NCBI GenBank assembly: GCA_026708185.1
Contig: JAPOVK010000010.1
Span: 1 to 64,000 of the forward strand
Reading direction: 5' to 3'
Length of the DNA: 64,000 bases
DNA from: Gammaproteobacteria bacterium
GTDB taxonomy: Bacteria; Pseudomonadota; Gammaproteobacteria; Pseudomonadales; Azotimanducaceae
Shown here: piece after piece, positions 52,159-61,159 of the stretch
Position numbering within the stretch: position 1 is the stretch's first letter
How the letters are laid out: every line of letters begins with the position of its first letter
Program-made: the position numbers and the translations under genes
Notes under the pieces: model-generated
Seen by the model: only the letters and a program-made list of their open reading frames with translations
Told to the model about the DNA's origin: nothing
Database searches by the model: none

Positions 52159-53508
52159 GTGCTAGGTAATCGCCGCCCGGCAGGGCAGCGGTCGTCACCT
52201 TCTCAAACACCGTCCGACGCGGCATCGGAACCTGCGCCGTTCGCGGTCGCGGGACGGGCGCGCATGTTCGACGCCCTGGCGATCCGCGACTTCCGCCTGC
52301 TGTGGGTCGCCAACCTCGTCGCCTCCTTCGCGATGCAGATGCAGATGGTGGCGCGCGGCTGGTTGATCTACGACATCACCAGCTCACCCATGGCTCTCGC
52401 GTGGGTCATCCTGTCTTTCATGCTGCCGTCCTTCGTGTTCTCCCTGTGGGGCGGCGTCATCGCCGACCGGATGCGCAAGAAGCCGATCATGATCGGCGCG
52501 CAACTGCTGAACACGGCGGCGACGGTGCTACTCGCCGTCATCATCTATCGCGGCGATGTGACGTTCTGGCATTTCATCTACTTTGGGCTCTTCAACGGCA
52601 CGATCCTGTCGTTCTCCATGCCGGCCCGCTCGGCGGTGATTCCCGAAATCGTGCCGAAGCACGTCGTGGTCAACGCCATGGCCTTGCAGAGCTCCACCTA
52701 CTCGCTCTCGCGCGTCGCCGGACCATCGCTCGCCGGCTTGCTGATCGCCTGGTTCGCGGGCGGCGACAACACCTCCGCGACGGGCGTGGGCCTCGTGTTC
52801 TACGTCATCGCGGCGATGTACCTCGTCTCCGTGGCGGCGACGGCGATGCTGCACTACACCGGCGACCCTAGGGCCGGGACCAACGCGGGCATGATCGAGG
52901 ACATCGCCGAAGGCTTCCGGTACATGGGCCGCGAGCGCATCATCCTCGGCCTCATGGTGATGGGCATCGTGCCGTTCATGTTCGGCTTCGCACCGACCTT
53001 CCTGGCCCCCGCGTTCAACAAGGAAGTGATCGACGGCGGACCGGACACCCTGGGCTACCTGATGACGGCATTCGGCGTCGGGTCGCTGATCGGCGCGCTC
53101 ACCCTCGCACGACTCGGGGACATCGGCGGCAAGGGCAAGGTGCTGTTCGCGGCGACCTACATCTGGGCGGGGGGCGTGGCGGCGTTCGCGCTGTCGCCCG
53201 GCCTGGTCGCGGCCATGATCTTCGGCATCTTCATCGGCGTCTTCAGTTCGCTGGTCGGCTCCCTCAACATGAGCGTCGTGACGCTCGCCATCAAGCCCGA
53301 AATCCGCGGTCGCGTCATGGCGATCATGATGATGACCCACGGCATCATGCCGCTCGGCATGTTCCCGGTCGCCGCCGCGGCCGAGTTCATCGGCATCGAT
53401 GTCGCCTTGTTCCTGAGCGCGGTGTTGCTGGCCGTCTCGATGGCCGCCATCGGGTGGTGGTTCCCCGAACTCAAGAAGATCGACAAGGGCCACGGGGCCG
53501 AGGCCTGA
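52159..53508 (+). CDS. MFS transporter of the EntS-like (MFS_3) exporter type
   Basis: Inner-membrane transporter. From the ATG at 52264 (MFDALAIRDFRLLWVANLVA) it has 414 residues and 12 helices; the open frame allows a 449-residue product from 52159 with a polar extension. MFS_3 hallmarks include LSFMLPSFVFSLWGGVIADR, MRKKPIMIGAQLLNTAATVL and MPARSAVIPEIVPKHVVVNA. Relatives export siderophores or drugs. It stands alone between a terminator and the broken DUF2235 gene. Confidence 0.85.
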   Translation: MLGNRRPAGQRSSPSQTPSDAASEPAPFAVAGRARMFDALAIRDFRLLWVANLVASFAMQMQMVARGWLIYDITSSPMALAWVILSFMLPSFVFSLWGGVIADRMRKKPIMIGAQLLNTAATVLLAVIIYRGDVTFWHFIYFGLFNGTILSFSMPARSAVIPEIVPKHVVVNAMALQSSTYSLSRVAGPSLAGLLIAWFAGGDNTSATGVGLVFYVIAAMYLVSVAATAMLHYTGDPRAGTNAGMIEDIAEGFRYMGRERIILGLMVMGIVPFMFGFAPTFLAPAFNKEVIDGGPDTLGYLMTAFGVGSLIGALTLARLGDIGGKGKVLFAATYIWAGGVAAFALSPGLVAAMIFGIFIGVFSSLVGSLNMSVVTLAIKPEIRGRVMAIMMMTHGIMPLGMFPVAAAAEFIGIDVALFLSAVLLAVSMAAIGWWFPELKKIDKGHGAEA

Positions 53509-53524
53509 ACCCCGTCGCGAAGAC

Positions 53525-53904
53525 GTGAGCGTGTCACCCAAAGATGCCGGACAGACCCTGGTCTTCAGTGTCGACGGCACCGGCAACGAGCCCGCCGACG
53601 CCGACGGCTTCAAGCAGGACGAGAGCATCAGCAACGTCTTCAAGCTGCACATCCTGCTCGGCGGCGGGATCGCGCCGCAGCCACCGGTGCAGTCGCGGAG
53701 CGGCCGCCAGCAGAGGGCCTTCTACTACAACGGCATCGGCACCCGGCAGGACGGGGCCTCGATCCCGCTCCTCGGTCCCCCGTACTCCGCCGGTCGGCGC
53801 ATGGTCAACCTCGCGCTGGCCCCGACCTTCAGAGATGTCCGGCAGATTCTCGCCGAGGCCGAAGCCGACCTGACGGCCGCCTACCGGGCGGGCGAAGCAT
53901 CGCC
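53525..53904 (+). pseudogene. 5' fragment of a DUF2235 (T6SS effector-like) hydrolase gene
   Basis: Encodes TLVFSVDGTGNEPADADGF, SISNVFKLHILLGG, QRAFYYNGIGTRQDG and DVRQILAEAEADLTAAYRAG. This is the start of the DUF2235 alpha/beta-hydrolase domain that includes Tle1-type phospholipases. The reading frame then runs into the reverse complement of the murA 3' end. The family continues just here with a GFSRG nucleophile motif, which is absent. The gene resumes at 55462. Confidence 0.78.
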
Positions 53905-55296
53905 TCAAGCAACCGCGCCGGGGAGCGCGAGGTGGCGACCCCTCGCAAGGCGTTGCGCGGGCACGTCGATGTCCGCGCCGACGCTTGCGAGGCGTTCTGG
54001 CACGTCCACGTAGCCCCGTTCTATGAATCGGGTCCCGAAGATGGTGGTCTCCCCGTCGGCGATGAGCGCCGCCAGCAGGTAGGCGAACCCGGCGCGCAGG
54101 TCCGGAATCTCGATTTCCCGCCCGGCGAGCGGCGTGGCCCCCTGGACGATGGCGCTGTGAGGGAAGTTGCGGTCCTTGAAACGGCATTCCTTGCCGCCGA
54201 GGCAATCGTTGGTCAGCGTGATGTTGGCCCCCATGTCGTTCAGCGTGCGGGTGTAGCCGAATCGCTGTTCGTAGACCGTCTCGTGCACGACGGATACGCC
54301 GTGGGCCTGGGTCAGGAGCGTCACCATCGGCTGCTGCCAGTCCGTCATGAAGCCGGGATGCACGTCTGTCTCGATGTGGATGGGGTCAAGCGGGTCGCGG
54401 TGGCGGAAGAACGTGATGGCGCCCGGGTCGACTTCGAACCCGCCGCCGATCTTGCGCAGGGTATTGAGGAACGTGATCATGGCTGTCTGATCCGCCCCTT
54501 CGATGCGCAGCCGGCCTTCTGTCGCGACGGCCGCCATCGCGAATGAGGCCACTTCGATACGGTCGCGGACCGGGTCGTGGTGCGCGCCCGAGAGCCGGTC
54601 TACGCCCTCGATCACGATTTTCCGGTCGGTATCGATCTGGATGAGAGCGCCCATTTTCTGCAGGAACAGCACCGTGTCGACGATCTCGGGCTCCACTGCG
54701 GCATTGTTGATCACGGTGGTCCCTTGCGCGAGACACGCCGCGAAGATCGCATTCTCGGTGGCGCCGACACTGGGGTAGGGGAGCGCGATCACGGTGCCCC
54801 GAAGCCGGTCGGCCCGGGCGGTGTAGCCGTCGTCGTCCTCGTCGATCTCCGCACCCATCTTCCGCAGCAGGTCGATGTGGAAGTCGATGGGCCGTTCGCC
54901 GATGTTGCAGCCACCCACGACGGGTACCCGGGCCGTCCCCGCCCTGTGGAGCAGGGGAGCGACCAGCAGGATGGGGATGCGGTTGAACCCCGAATAGCGC
55001 TCGCCGACGGTGGTCGACGCGATCCGGGGCGTCGCGATGTCGATGGAGCCGTCCTCGAGCCGGTCACAGGTGGCGCCGATTTCCGCCAGCATGGCGAGGA
55101 CGACATCGATTTCGGTGATGTCCGGCACGTCGTGGAGCCGGCAGGGTTCTTTCGTCAGAAGCGATGCGACGAGTTGCTTGGTGACCGCGTTCTTGGCGGG
55201 CTGGGCACGGATACGCCCACGCAGCGGACGATGTCCGCGGATTCGGTACAGGTTGAGATTGGCGTCGGACACCGGTTCGACGACAGTCGGGAACAA
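53905..55296 (-). CDS. murA: MurA-like UDP-GlcNAc 1-carboxyvinyltransferase, inserted copy
   Basis: EPSP-synthase-fold enzyme of 463 residues that adds enolpyruvate to UDP-GlcNAc, the first step of peptidoglycan synthesis. Seen: QPAKNAVTKQLVASLLTKEP (Lys35, Asn36), the active-site Cys130 in VVGGCNIGERPIDFH, and FIERGYVDVPERLASVGADI near the end. The usual KMRAS motif is changed to GFNRIPIL, so this is a divergent copy, maybe not the housekeeping one. The start is TTG at 55296 or GTG at 55272, neither with a clear ribosome site. The gene sits backwards inside a DUF2235 gene with repeats at its 5' side. Confidence 0.85.
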   Translation of the reverse strand: MFPTVVEPVSDANLNLYRIRGHRPLRGRIRAQPAKNAVTKQLVASLLTKEPCRLHDVPDITEIDVVLAMLAEIGATCDRLEDGSIDIATPRIASTTVGERYSGFNRIPILLVAPLLHRAGTARVPVVGGCNIGERPIDFHIDLLRKMGAEIDEDDDGYTARADRLRGTVIALPYPSVGATENAIFAACLAQGTTVINNAAVEPEIVDTVLFLQKMGALIQIDTDRKIVIEGVDRLSGAHHDPVRDRIEVASFAMAAVATEGRLRIEGADQTAMITFLNTLRKIGGGFEVDPGAITFFRHRDPLDPIHIETDVHPGFMTDWQQPMVTLLTQAHGVSVVHETVYEQRFGYTRTLNDMGANITLTNDCLGGKECRFKDRNFPHSAIVQGATPLAGREIEIPDLRAGFAYLLAALIADGETTIFGTRFIERGYVDVPERLASVGADIDVPAQRLARGRHLALPGAVA

Positions 55297-55358
55297 GTAC
55301 GTGATTTAACGGGAACACCGGGGTGAATAAAAGGGGCAAAAGGGGAGTGAAAAGGGAG

Positions 55359-55452
55359 AGAGCCCTCAGCCGGGGAGCGCGAGGGGCTTGCCCCTCGCAA
55401 ATGAAAGAGCCCTCAGCCGGGGAGCGCGAGGGGCTTGCCCCTCGCAAATGAA
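55359..55452 (-). repeat. Two tandem 47-bp palindromic repeat units upstream of murA
   Basis: Units at 55359-55405 and 55406-55452, followed by AGTGCCCC that resembles a third start. Each has the 9-bp inverted repeat GCGAGGGGC/GCCCCTCGC (55379-55398, 55426-55445) with loop TT on the plus strand. On the minus strand they match the 45-bp units at 1-144, with CTTTCATTTGCG replacing CTTTCTTGCG. In both places the array is just upstream of a gene and in the same orientation as it. Confidence 0.9.
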
Positions 55453-55461
55453 AGTGCCCCA

Positions 55462-55771
55462 CAGCTGGCGCGCGGCTTCGCGACCCTGCTGCTCGAGGCC
55501 GACGAGCGGCGGGCCGTGGCGTTTCTCGGCGTATTCGACACCGTCGTCGCGATGGGCGGGCTGATCTCGAGCGACGTGGTCATCAAACAAGGCGCCCGCA
55601 CGAATGCGTGCAGGGCGCGGTGCACGTCGACGCCATCGACGAGGACCGCGTGGCCTTCACGCCGACGCTGATCGACGGACGGTTGAGCCCGCCGATCCAC
55701 GGTATCGGGGGTCTACGCCGCTACCGACTGCCTTGGTGGTGGCGGCTGCGGAGAATCGTCTTCGGTGCCTG
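55462..55771 (+). pseudogene. 3' fragment of the DUF2235 hydrolase gene
   Basis: Starting at 55462 the plus strand reads QLARGFATLLLEADERRAVA, FLGVFDTVVAMGGLISSDVV, the continuation of the DUF2235 domain broken at 53904. A second frame change follows: QGAVHVDAIDEDRVAFTPTL is found in another frame and ends at a stop near 55771. Between the two fragments about 12 codons are missing, the place of the GFSRG nucleophile. Confidence 0.72.
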
Positions 55772-55808
55772 AGAGGCCGAGGGGCGAGCCGCCCGCCGGC
55801 TCGAACCG

Positions 55809-56012
55809 CTAGGCCGGCTTGCCTGTCGCCGGGATCAAGCCCTCGCGGGCGAGCCGCTCGCGATCCATCTTGGCCAGGATCCGCTCCTTCTCGGGATCCC
55901 GCGGACGTCGGCCTGGAACTCGACCCGGGGTCTCGGCCGCCAGGATCCCAAGCCACCGCTCACGCTTCAGGCGCTGGATCTCAGCTTGGTACTCGTCGTA
56001 GTCGACCTTCAC
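55809..56012 (-). CDS. Small charged protein paired with a nucleotidyltransferase
   Basis: 67 residues, MKVDYDEYQAEIQRLKRERW then PRDPEKERILAKMDRERLAR, highly charged and helical. The GTG at 56012 overlaps the stop of the nucleotidyltransferase gene. The family is not recognised; small partners of such nucleotidyltransferases are often antitoxin-like, so a toxin-antitoxin or defence pair is possible. Confidence 0.6.
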   Translation of the reverse strand: MKVDYDEYQAEIQRLKRERWLGILAAETPGRVPGRRPRDPEKERILAKMDRERLAREGLIPATGKPA

Positions 56013-56569
56013 GGGGCGAACTCTACCTCAAGGCATTGCAGGGCTGCCGCCTCCTCCGGGATCTCGCGCGTGCGCCCGCGCAGGTAGTCCCAGTCCAACC
56101 GGTCGCCGTGCAGTCCGGCGAGCCTTCGCGTCCAGCGGCTATCCTCCTCGCTGCGCCAATGTACCCAGGCCCGGAGCCGGTCGATGAGCAAGTCCTCAAC
56201 GCCGATGACGACAATGCGCAAGCCCTCGACGTCGACCTCGGTTCGCCTGGCATCCTCTCCGGGCAAGCCTGCCGGCGCGGGCGCCTCGAATAGCAGATCG
56301 AGCGCGGCGTGGTGCCAAAAGCGCCCTTCCTTTTCGAACCCCAAACGGGCAAAAGCCGCGTCCACGTCCGCTCCCGTCGGCAGGGCCAAGTCGACGTCGT
56401 GGGTGGCATATCCCCCCGCCGTGTAGAACTCCAACGCCGCGCCGCCGACGAGGATGGGCTCGATTCCGAGCGGAGCCAGTTCCCGCGTCAACAGACCGAG
56501 CGCCAGCAACCGGCGGCGTCGGGGATCCGCCTCATCACGCAGGCGGTCAAAGCCTTCTACCGTGGTCAC
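56009..56569 (-). CDS. Nucleotidyltransferase (DUF6036/AbiEii-like)
   Basis: 186 residues. The minimal nucleotidyltransferase signature is LVGGAALEFYTAGGYATHDV DLAL, i.e. GG-A with the DxD-type acidic pair in THDVDLAL. VDVEGLRIVVIGVEDLLIDR follows as in this family. GTG at 56569 overlaps the amidase stop. It may transfer a nucleotide to RNA or protein. With the small gene downstream it resembles type VII/MNT toxin-antitoxin modules, although it is tied to an amidase operon. Confidence 0.72.
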   Translation of the reverse strand: MTTVEGFDRLRDEADPRRRRLLALGLLTRELAPLGIEPILVGGAALEFYTAGGYATHDVDLALPTGADVDAAFARLGFEKEGRFWHHAALDLLFEAPAPAGLPGEDARRTEVDVEGLRIVVIGVEDLLIDRLRAWVHWRSEEDSRWTRRLAGLHGDRLDWDYLRGRTREIPEEAAALQCLEVEFAP

Positions 56570-58107
56570 GACTGCCAGCGCGTCTCGTCCGGTCTGTCGA
56601 ACACCGGCAGCGACGCCTCCAGGTGCCTCATCACAGCAAGCACGATGTCCTCGCGCCACGGGTTGGCCACCACCTGGACGCCGATGGGGATGCCCTCCGA
56701 CGACGTGCCGCCGCGCACGACGCCCGCGGGCCAGCCGGTTAGGTCGTACGCCTCGGTGTAGCTCGCATCCTCGGTGGGGAACGGCGAGTCGCCAGGCGCG
56801 GGGTGTCTGGGCGCCGGGTGGGCGTTGACCGGCGAGATGAGCACGTCGTAGCGCGCCATGTGCTGCTGCATGCGACGCCGATAGGCCTCGAACCGGGCGA
56901 ATTGACCGGTCAGCGCCGCCGCCGGGATCTCGTCGGCACCGGGGGACTGCGCGAACTGCCGGAACCAGTTGTTGCCGTAGTCCTCGACCTTGGTCCCCGT
57001 CTCGTCGAGCAGCGCCCGCACGCCCGCATGAGCGCCCACCGGCCAGAAACCGCCGCCGAGAGCGGTCGTCTCCTCCACCCCGTCGAGACGGTCCCGTTGC
57101 ATTGCAAGCCCGGCCCGATCGAGGATCGCTTCGGCCACCTCGACCACCCCAACGGTTTCCTCGTCCGGGCTCGCAACGCCATTGTCGATCATCACGGCGC
57201 AACGCAAGTCGGCCAAGTTCACGGCGCTGGACGCAGCGAGCGGAATCGGCTGGATGCGCGTGTCGAGGCCGCCCGGTCCCCAGATGACCGAGAGGATCAA
57301 CTCCAAGTCGTCAACAGTCCGCGCCATGGGCCCGGCGTGGCTAAGGAAGTCGGTCAGCATCCCCGGCGGCAAGCAGTGTCCGGTGCGCGGCACGCTGCCG
57401 CTGGTCGGCTTGATGCCCACGGTGCCGCAAGAATGCGACGGCACCCGGATGCTGCCGCCGTAGTCGGTGCCGATGTCGAACGAGGTCAGCCCCGCCGCAA
57501 TCGCCGCAGCCGCACCGCCGCTGCTGCCGCCCGGCGAGCGGTCGAGGTCGTAGGGGTTGTTGGTGAAGCCGTGGATGTTGTTGTGGGTCTCGAAAGAGAG
57601 CGTGAACTCCGGGGTGTTGGTCTTGCCCAGGAGGATCGCGCCAGCCGCCTTGAGTCGCGCCACCACCGTGGCATCGGCGTCGGGAACGAAGTCCTTGCGG
57701 CCCATCGTGCCCCAGGTCGAGACCACGCCCGCCGTGTCGAAGCAGTCCTTGATTGTCATGGGCACGCCGTGCAGCGGACCGAGCGAGCGTCCTTCGGCGA
57801 GTGTCCGGTCGGCGTCCCGAGCCCGCTCGCGAGCATCGTCCGCCAAGGCGACCACCGCGTTCAGTCGCGAATTGAAGCGCTCGATCCGCTCGAGATAGCG
57901 CGCAGTAAGCTCTTCGCTTGTGAGTTCGCCGCTGCCAATCAGCGCCGCCTGGGCGGTGGTCGAGAGGTACGGGAGTTGGTCTTCCGAGGTGGCCATGGTC
58001 GTGGACTCGCTTGCTGATCTCGAGGGCAGGGCTGCCAAGACTACTGGCACGACAGCGGACTTGACGACCGTCCGCCGCGAAACGCCGCCAGCTTCGTCAC
58101 GGTTCAT
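56566..58107 (-). CDS. Amidase (amidase signature family), exported by Tat
   Basis: 513 residues. Ser-cisSer-Lys triad: Lys in GVPMTIKDCFDTAG, Ser in SPGGSSGGAAAAIAAG, Ser in DIGTDYGGSIRVPSHS. The N terminus has a twin-arginine signal (VSRRTVVKSAVVPVVLAALP), so it acts outside the cytoplasm. ATG at 58107 begins MNRDEAGG. It should cut an amide or carboxylic ester; the substrate is unknown. Translation is coupled to the nucleotidyltransferase gene by a GTGA overlap. Confidence 0.87.
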   Translation of the reverse strand: MNRDEAGGVSRRTVVKSAVVPVVLAALPSRSASESTTMATSEDQLPYLSTTAQAALIGSGELTSEELTARYLERIERFNSRLNAVVALADDARERARDADRTLAEGRSLGPLHGVPMTIKDCFDTAGVVSTWGTMGRKDFVPDADATVVARLKAAGAILLGKTNTPEFTLSFETHNNIHGFTNNPYDLDRSPGGSSGGAAAAIAAGLTSFDIGTDYGGSIRVPSHSCGTVGIKPTSGSVPRTGHCLPPGMLTDFLSHAGPMARTVDDLELILSVIWGPGGLDTRIQPIPLAASSAVNLADLRCAVMIDNGVASPDEETVGVVEVAEAILDRAGLAMQRDRLDGVEETTALGGGFWPVGAHAGVRALLDETGTKVEDYGNNWFRQFAQSPGADEIPAAALTGQFARFEAYRRRMQQHMARYDVLISPVNAHPAPRHPAPGDSPFPTEDASYTEAYDLTGWPAGVVRGGTSSEGIPIGVQVVANPWREDIVLAVMRHLEASLPVFDRPDETRWQS

Positions 58108-58213
58108 GGAACGCCCTCGAATGTCGGCGTGACGGTCATTGAGCCATAATCGGCGCATCGGCGACAACGTGCACTGGCTTAAGTACACGCGCCAGCGAGG
58201 GATCAGCCAACCC

Positions 58214-58708
58214 ATGACCGACCTGACCTACGTCACGGACGAGATGCGTGCCGCACAAGGCCGATGGGGCGAACCGTGGACGGCGCCGCCGATCACGGCA
58301 ACGGACATCCGCCGCTGGGCGATGGCGACCTTCTATCCCGAGCAGCCGCCGCGCATCTACTGGGACGCCGACTACGCGGCCACGACGCAGTGGGGCGGCA
58401 TCGTGGCACCGCCAGACTTCAATCCGTTCGCCTGGCCGGTGGAGCGGCCAAGGGGGCGTGGCTCGCCCGGGCTCTCCGGGCGTCGTCCCGACGGCAAGCC
58501 CCTGACGGGCATGAACGGCGGCCAGACCGACACCTACGGCGTCCCCATGCGCCCTGGCGACGTGATCAGCGCACGCAACCGCCTCGTCGACTGGTGGGAG
58601 CGCGAGGGACGATTGGGTCATACTCTTTACGTCCGCTCGGAGATCGAGTGGCGCAACCAGGACGACGAACTGGTGCGTACGCGGTTCTCCATCGGCATTC
58701 GCTACTGA
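58214..58708 (+). CDS. MaoC-like dehydratase, N-terminal half (FAS1-like)
   Basis: 164-residue hot-dog-fold protein. ATG at 58214 (MTDLTYVTDEM) is chosen. It shows WTAPPITATDIRRWAMATFY, IVAPPDFNPFAWPV and GDVISARNRLVDWWEREGRL, like the N-terminal half of a hydratase of the acyl-CoA/MaoC type. The next gene codes the second half, so the two form a heterodimer for reversible hydration of an enoyl-CoA. It is divergent from the amidase gene. Confidence 0.78.
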   Translation: MTDLTYVTDEMRAAQGRWGEPWTAPPITATDIRRWAMATFYPEQPPRIYWDADYAATTQWGGIVAPPDFNPFAWPVERPRGRGSPGLSGRRPDGKPLTGMNGGQTDTYGVPMRPGDVISARNRLVDWWEREGRLGHTLYVRSEIEWRNQDDELVRTRFSIGIRY

Positions 58709-58728
58709 CATGAGGGCAAGAGGGAAAG

Positions 58729-59148
58729 ATGAGCGTCAACTTCGACAACGTGAACGTCGGCGATACAATGCCCAAGTGGTCGCGCAAGACCAGTTTCGCG
58801 GAATGGAATCGGTACGCCGCGGTGAACGAGGAGTTCGTGCCGTTCCACATGGACGACGAAGCCGGCCGCCGCGCCGGCAACGAGCAGGGCGCGTTCGGCA
58901 TGGGCAACCTGCGCTACGCCTACATCGTCAACGCCTTGCACGCTTGGATCGGCGACACCGGCGTGGTCCGCGAGGTCGGCTGCCAGTACCGGGCGATCAA
59001 CCAGAAGGACGACGTGCTGACCGTGATCGGCGAGGTCACCGACAAGCGCACCGAGGGCGGTGAGCAGCGCGTCTACCTCGACATCAACGTGGTCAACCAG
59101 GACGGTGGCGCGACCTGCCCCGGGCACGCGGTCGTCGCACTGCCTTAG
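58729..59148 (+). CDS. MaoC-like dehydratase, C-terminal half
   Basis: 139 residues, hot-dog fold. WNRYAAVNEEFVPFHMDDEA carries the catalytic hydratase motif (Asn and His with FxPxHxD spacing), and GAFGMGNLRYAYIVNALHAW is the following helix. It pairs with the 58214 gene, 20 bases upstream. The start has GAGGGAAAG. Confidence 0.82.
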   Translation: MSVNFDNVNVGDTMPKWSRKTSFAEWNRYAAVNEEFVPFHMDDEAGRRAGNEQGAFGMGNLRYAYIVNALHAWIGDTGVVREVGCQYRAINQKDDVLTVIGEVTDKRTEGGEQRVYLDINVVNQDGGATCPGHAVVALP

Positions 59149-59166
59149 CCGCCTCTCAGGTCCGTC

Positions 59167-60321
59167 ATGACCTACGCCGGCCAACGCGTCATCTACGACG
59201 CAGACAGCCACCTGATGGAGTTGCCGGATTTCCTGGCCCGCAACGCGCCACAGGCCATGCGCCGGCGCATCCCCGACTTGAGCGACATCCGCCTGGCGGA
59301 TGTCGGCGACCGGATGCGGTCCTTCGAGGGCGCGCAGGCGCACAGCGCCGAGACCGTTGCCGAATTGACGGCGCTCGGCGATCGGCTGACGCGCGGCCCG
59401 AAGTGGCATGACGCGCTCGGCGCGTTCAACGGCGTTGAACGCGGCATGGCCCTCGACCTCCTTGGGTTCAAACGCCAGGTGGTCTTCTCGTCGTTCTGTG
59501 CGACGAAGATATTCGACGCGCCGGAGATCCCGGCCCGTTACGCGGCGGCCGCGGCCCACAACCGGTCCATGGCCGAGTTCTGCGCGGCGGACGTTCGGTT
59601 GATCGGCGTCGCCCTCGCACCGCTGGACGAACCGCAACGGGCGCTGGAACTGATCGACGATGCCCTCGGTCTCGGGCTAGGCGCGATCTGGATACCGTCG
59701 CGTGCCCCCGGTGGGCGGTCGCCCGGGCATCCTGCCCACGACCCGATCTGGGCACGGCTGGCCGAGGCCGGCGTGCCGTTCATCCAGCACGTCGGCAGCT
59801 CCACGTTGTCGATTCCCGACGAGTGGATGAACGACGGTCAGTCCGAGCGGCAAAGCGCGCGTGGCCGCGCCGAAGTCATCGGATCGAAGGATCTGACCGT
59901 GATTTTCCAAGCGGCGCAGCGGTTCGTCTCGGTCCTTACTCTCGACGGCGTGCTTGAGAAGTTCCCGGCCTTGAAGGGCGGCGTGATCGAGCTCGGTGCG
60001 GGTTGGGTGCCGGACACCATCCGGCGCCTGGACCATGCCCATGACATCTGGGCGCGATCCGAACCGCATCTCGCCGAGTTCAAGCGCAAGCCGTCGGAGC
60101 AGTTCCGCGACCAACTCCGTTTCACGCCGTATCCTTTCGAGGACGTCGGCGCGTTGATCCGCGAATCGACGCCGGAGTTGTACCTGTTCTCGTCCGACTA
60201 TCCGCATGCCGAGGGTGGCCGCGATCCCATCGGCCGGTTCTCGCGGGCCCTCGCCGACACCAACGCTGAGGACCAGGCACGGTTCTTCGGCGGCAACTTC
60301 CGTGATCTCTATCCCGCCTGA
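59167..60321 (+). CDS. Amidohydrolase family protein
   Basis: 384 residues, amidohydrolase_2 type. Metal-site motifs: VIYDADSHLMELPDFL, PFIQHVGSSTLS and LYLFSSDYPHAEGGRDPIGR (Asp). It lies 18 bases after the dehydratase half and overlaps the hydrolase gene downstream by 20 bases, so it belongs to a catabolic operon of five genes. A paralogue is at 50118. Confidence 0.85.
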   Translation: MTYAGQRVIYDADSHLMELPDFLARNAPQAMRRRIPDLSDIRLADVGDRMRSFEGAQAHSAETVAELTALGDRLTRGPKWHDALGAFNGVERGMALDLLGFKRQVVFSSFCATKIFDAPEIPARYAAAAAHNRSMAEFCAADVRLIGVALAPLDEPQRALELIDDALGLGLGAIWIPSRAPGGRSPGHPAHDPIWARLAEAGVPFIQHVGSSTLSIPDEWMNDGQSERQSARGRAEVIGSKDLTVIFQAAQRFVSVLTLDGVLEKFPALKGGVIELGAGWVPDTIRRLDHAHDIWARSEPHLAEFKRKPSEQFRDQLRFTPYPFEDVGALIRESTPELYLFSSDYPHAEGGRDPIGRFSRALADTNAEDQARFFGGNFRDLYPA

Positions 60322-61159
60322 CGTCCTCGCCATCGCCCTACGCGTCGTCCTGGTCGGCGGTGGCATCTACCTCGCGTTCTGCCTACTGCTCTGGGCGCTG
60401 CAGGAGCGCATGATCTTCCATCCGCGGCCGCTGACCTACCCGCCGTTCCACCCGGCGGCCGACCCGGTCGAGATCCGCAATGCCGGGGAAACACTGCGCG
60501 GCTGGATCGTCAACGAACGCAGCACCGGACCACTGGTCGTCTACTTCGGCGGCAACGCCGAGGAGGTGTCCGGGAACATCCCGCGCTGGGCGGATTTCCA
60601 AGCGACCACGGTCCTGGTGAACTACCGCGGTTTCGGCCAGAGTACCGGAACGCCGTCCGAGCGCAATCTGGTGGCCGACGCGAGAGCCATCGTCCATTGG
60701 GCACGGCAACGCCATCCGGACAAACCACTCGTGCTGTTCGGCATGAGCCTCGGCTCCGGGGTCGCCGCGCTGGCCGCGGCGGACACCTCGCCCGATGCGC
60801 TCGTCATCATCAGCCCGTACCGGAGCGTCGAACACATCGCGCGCAGCCGGTTCCCGATCTTCCCGATCCGCTGGCTGCTGCGGCATCCGTTCGACGCCGA
60901 GTCCGTGGCAGCATCGATGCCACGCACGCTGGCATTCGCCTCGCCCTCGGACCTCGTGATCCCGTTCTCCGAAAGCGCCGCCATGGTCCAGTCGCTCGGC
61001 GATCGCGTCGAGTTCCACCAATACGACCTCGGGCACAACGCGTTCCTCGAACACGCCCCCCTTTGGGACGAGGTGCGCGAATTCCTCTACCCGTACACCA
61101 CCCGGCAAAGGACACACGATGACCGAAGACAGCCAAGCCAGTCCAGCAGCGTTCCTTGA
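60302..61159 (+). CDS. Membrane-anchored alpha/beta hydrolase
   Basis: 285 residues from GTG at 60302. An N-terminal transmembrane helix (IALRVVLVGGGIYLAFCLLL) anchors it, then VVYFGGNAEEVSGNIPRWAD (oxyanion region), TVLVNYRGFGQSTGTPSERN and the nucleophile elbow FGMSLGSGVAAL. The Asp is in FASPSDLVIPF and the His in YDLGHNAFLE. The start overlaps the amidohydrolase gene and the end overlaps the VOC gene by 41 bases. Confidence 0.83.
   Translation: MISIPPDVLAIALRVVLVGGGIYLAFCLLLWALQERMIFHPRPLTYPPFHPAADPVEIRNAGETLRGWIVNERSTGPLVVYFGGNAEEVSGNIPRWADFQATTVLVNYRGFGQSTGTPSERNLVADARAIVHWARQRHPDKPLVLFGMSLGSGVAALAAADTSPDALVIISPYRSVEHIARSRFPIFPIRWLLRHPFDAESVAASMPRTLAFASPSDLVIPFSESAAMVQSLGDRVEFHQYDLGHNAFLEHAPLWDEVREFLYPYTTRQRTHDDRRQPSQSSSVP

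Noticed and set aside
53525-54013. Treating the DUF2235 frame up to 54013 as a complete short protein
   Set aside because: The last 37 codons are the reverse complement of murA, and the rest of the domain is found 1.5 kb away.
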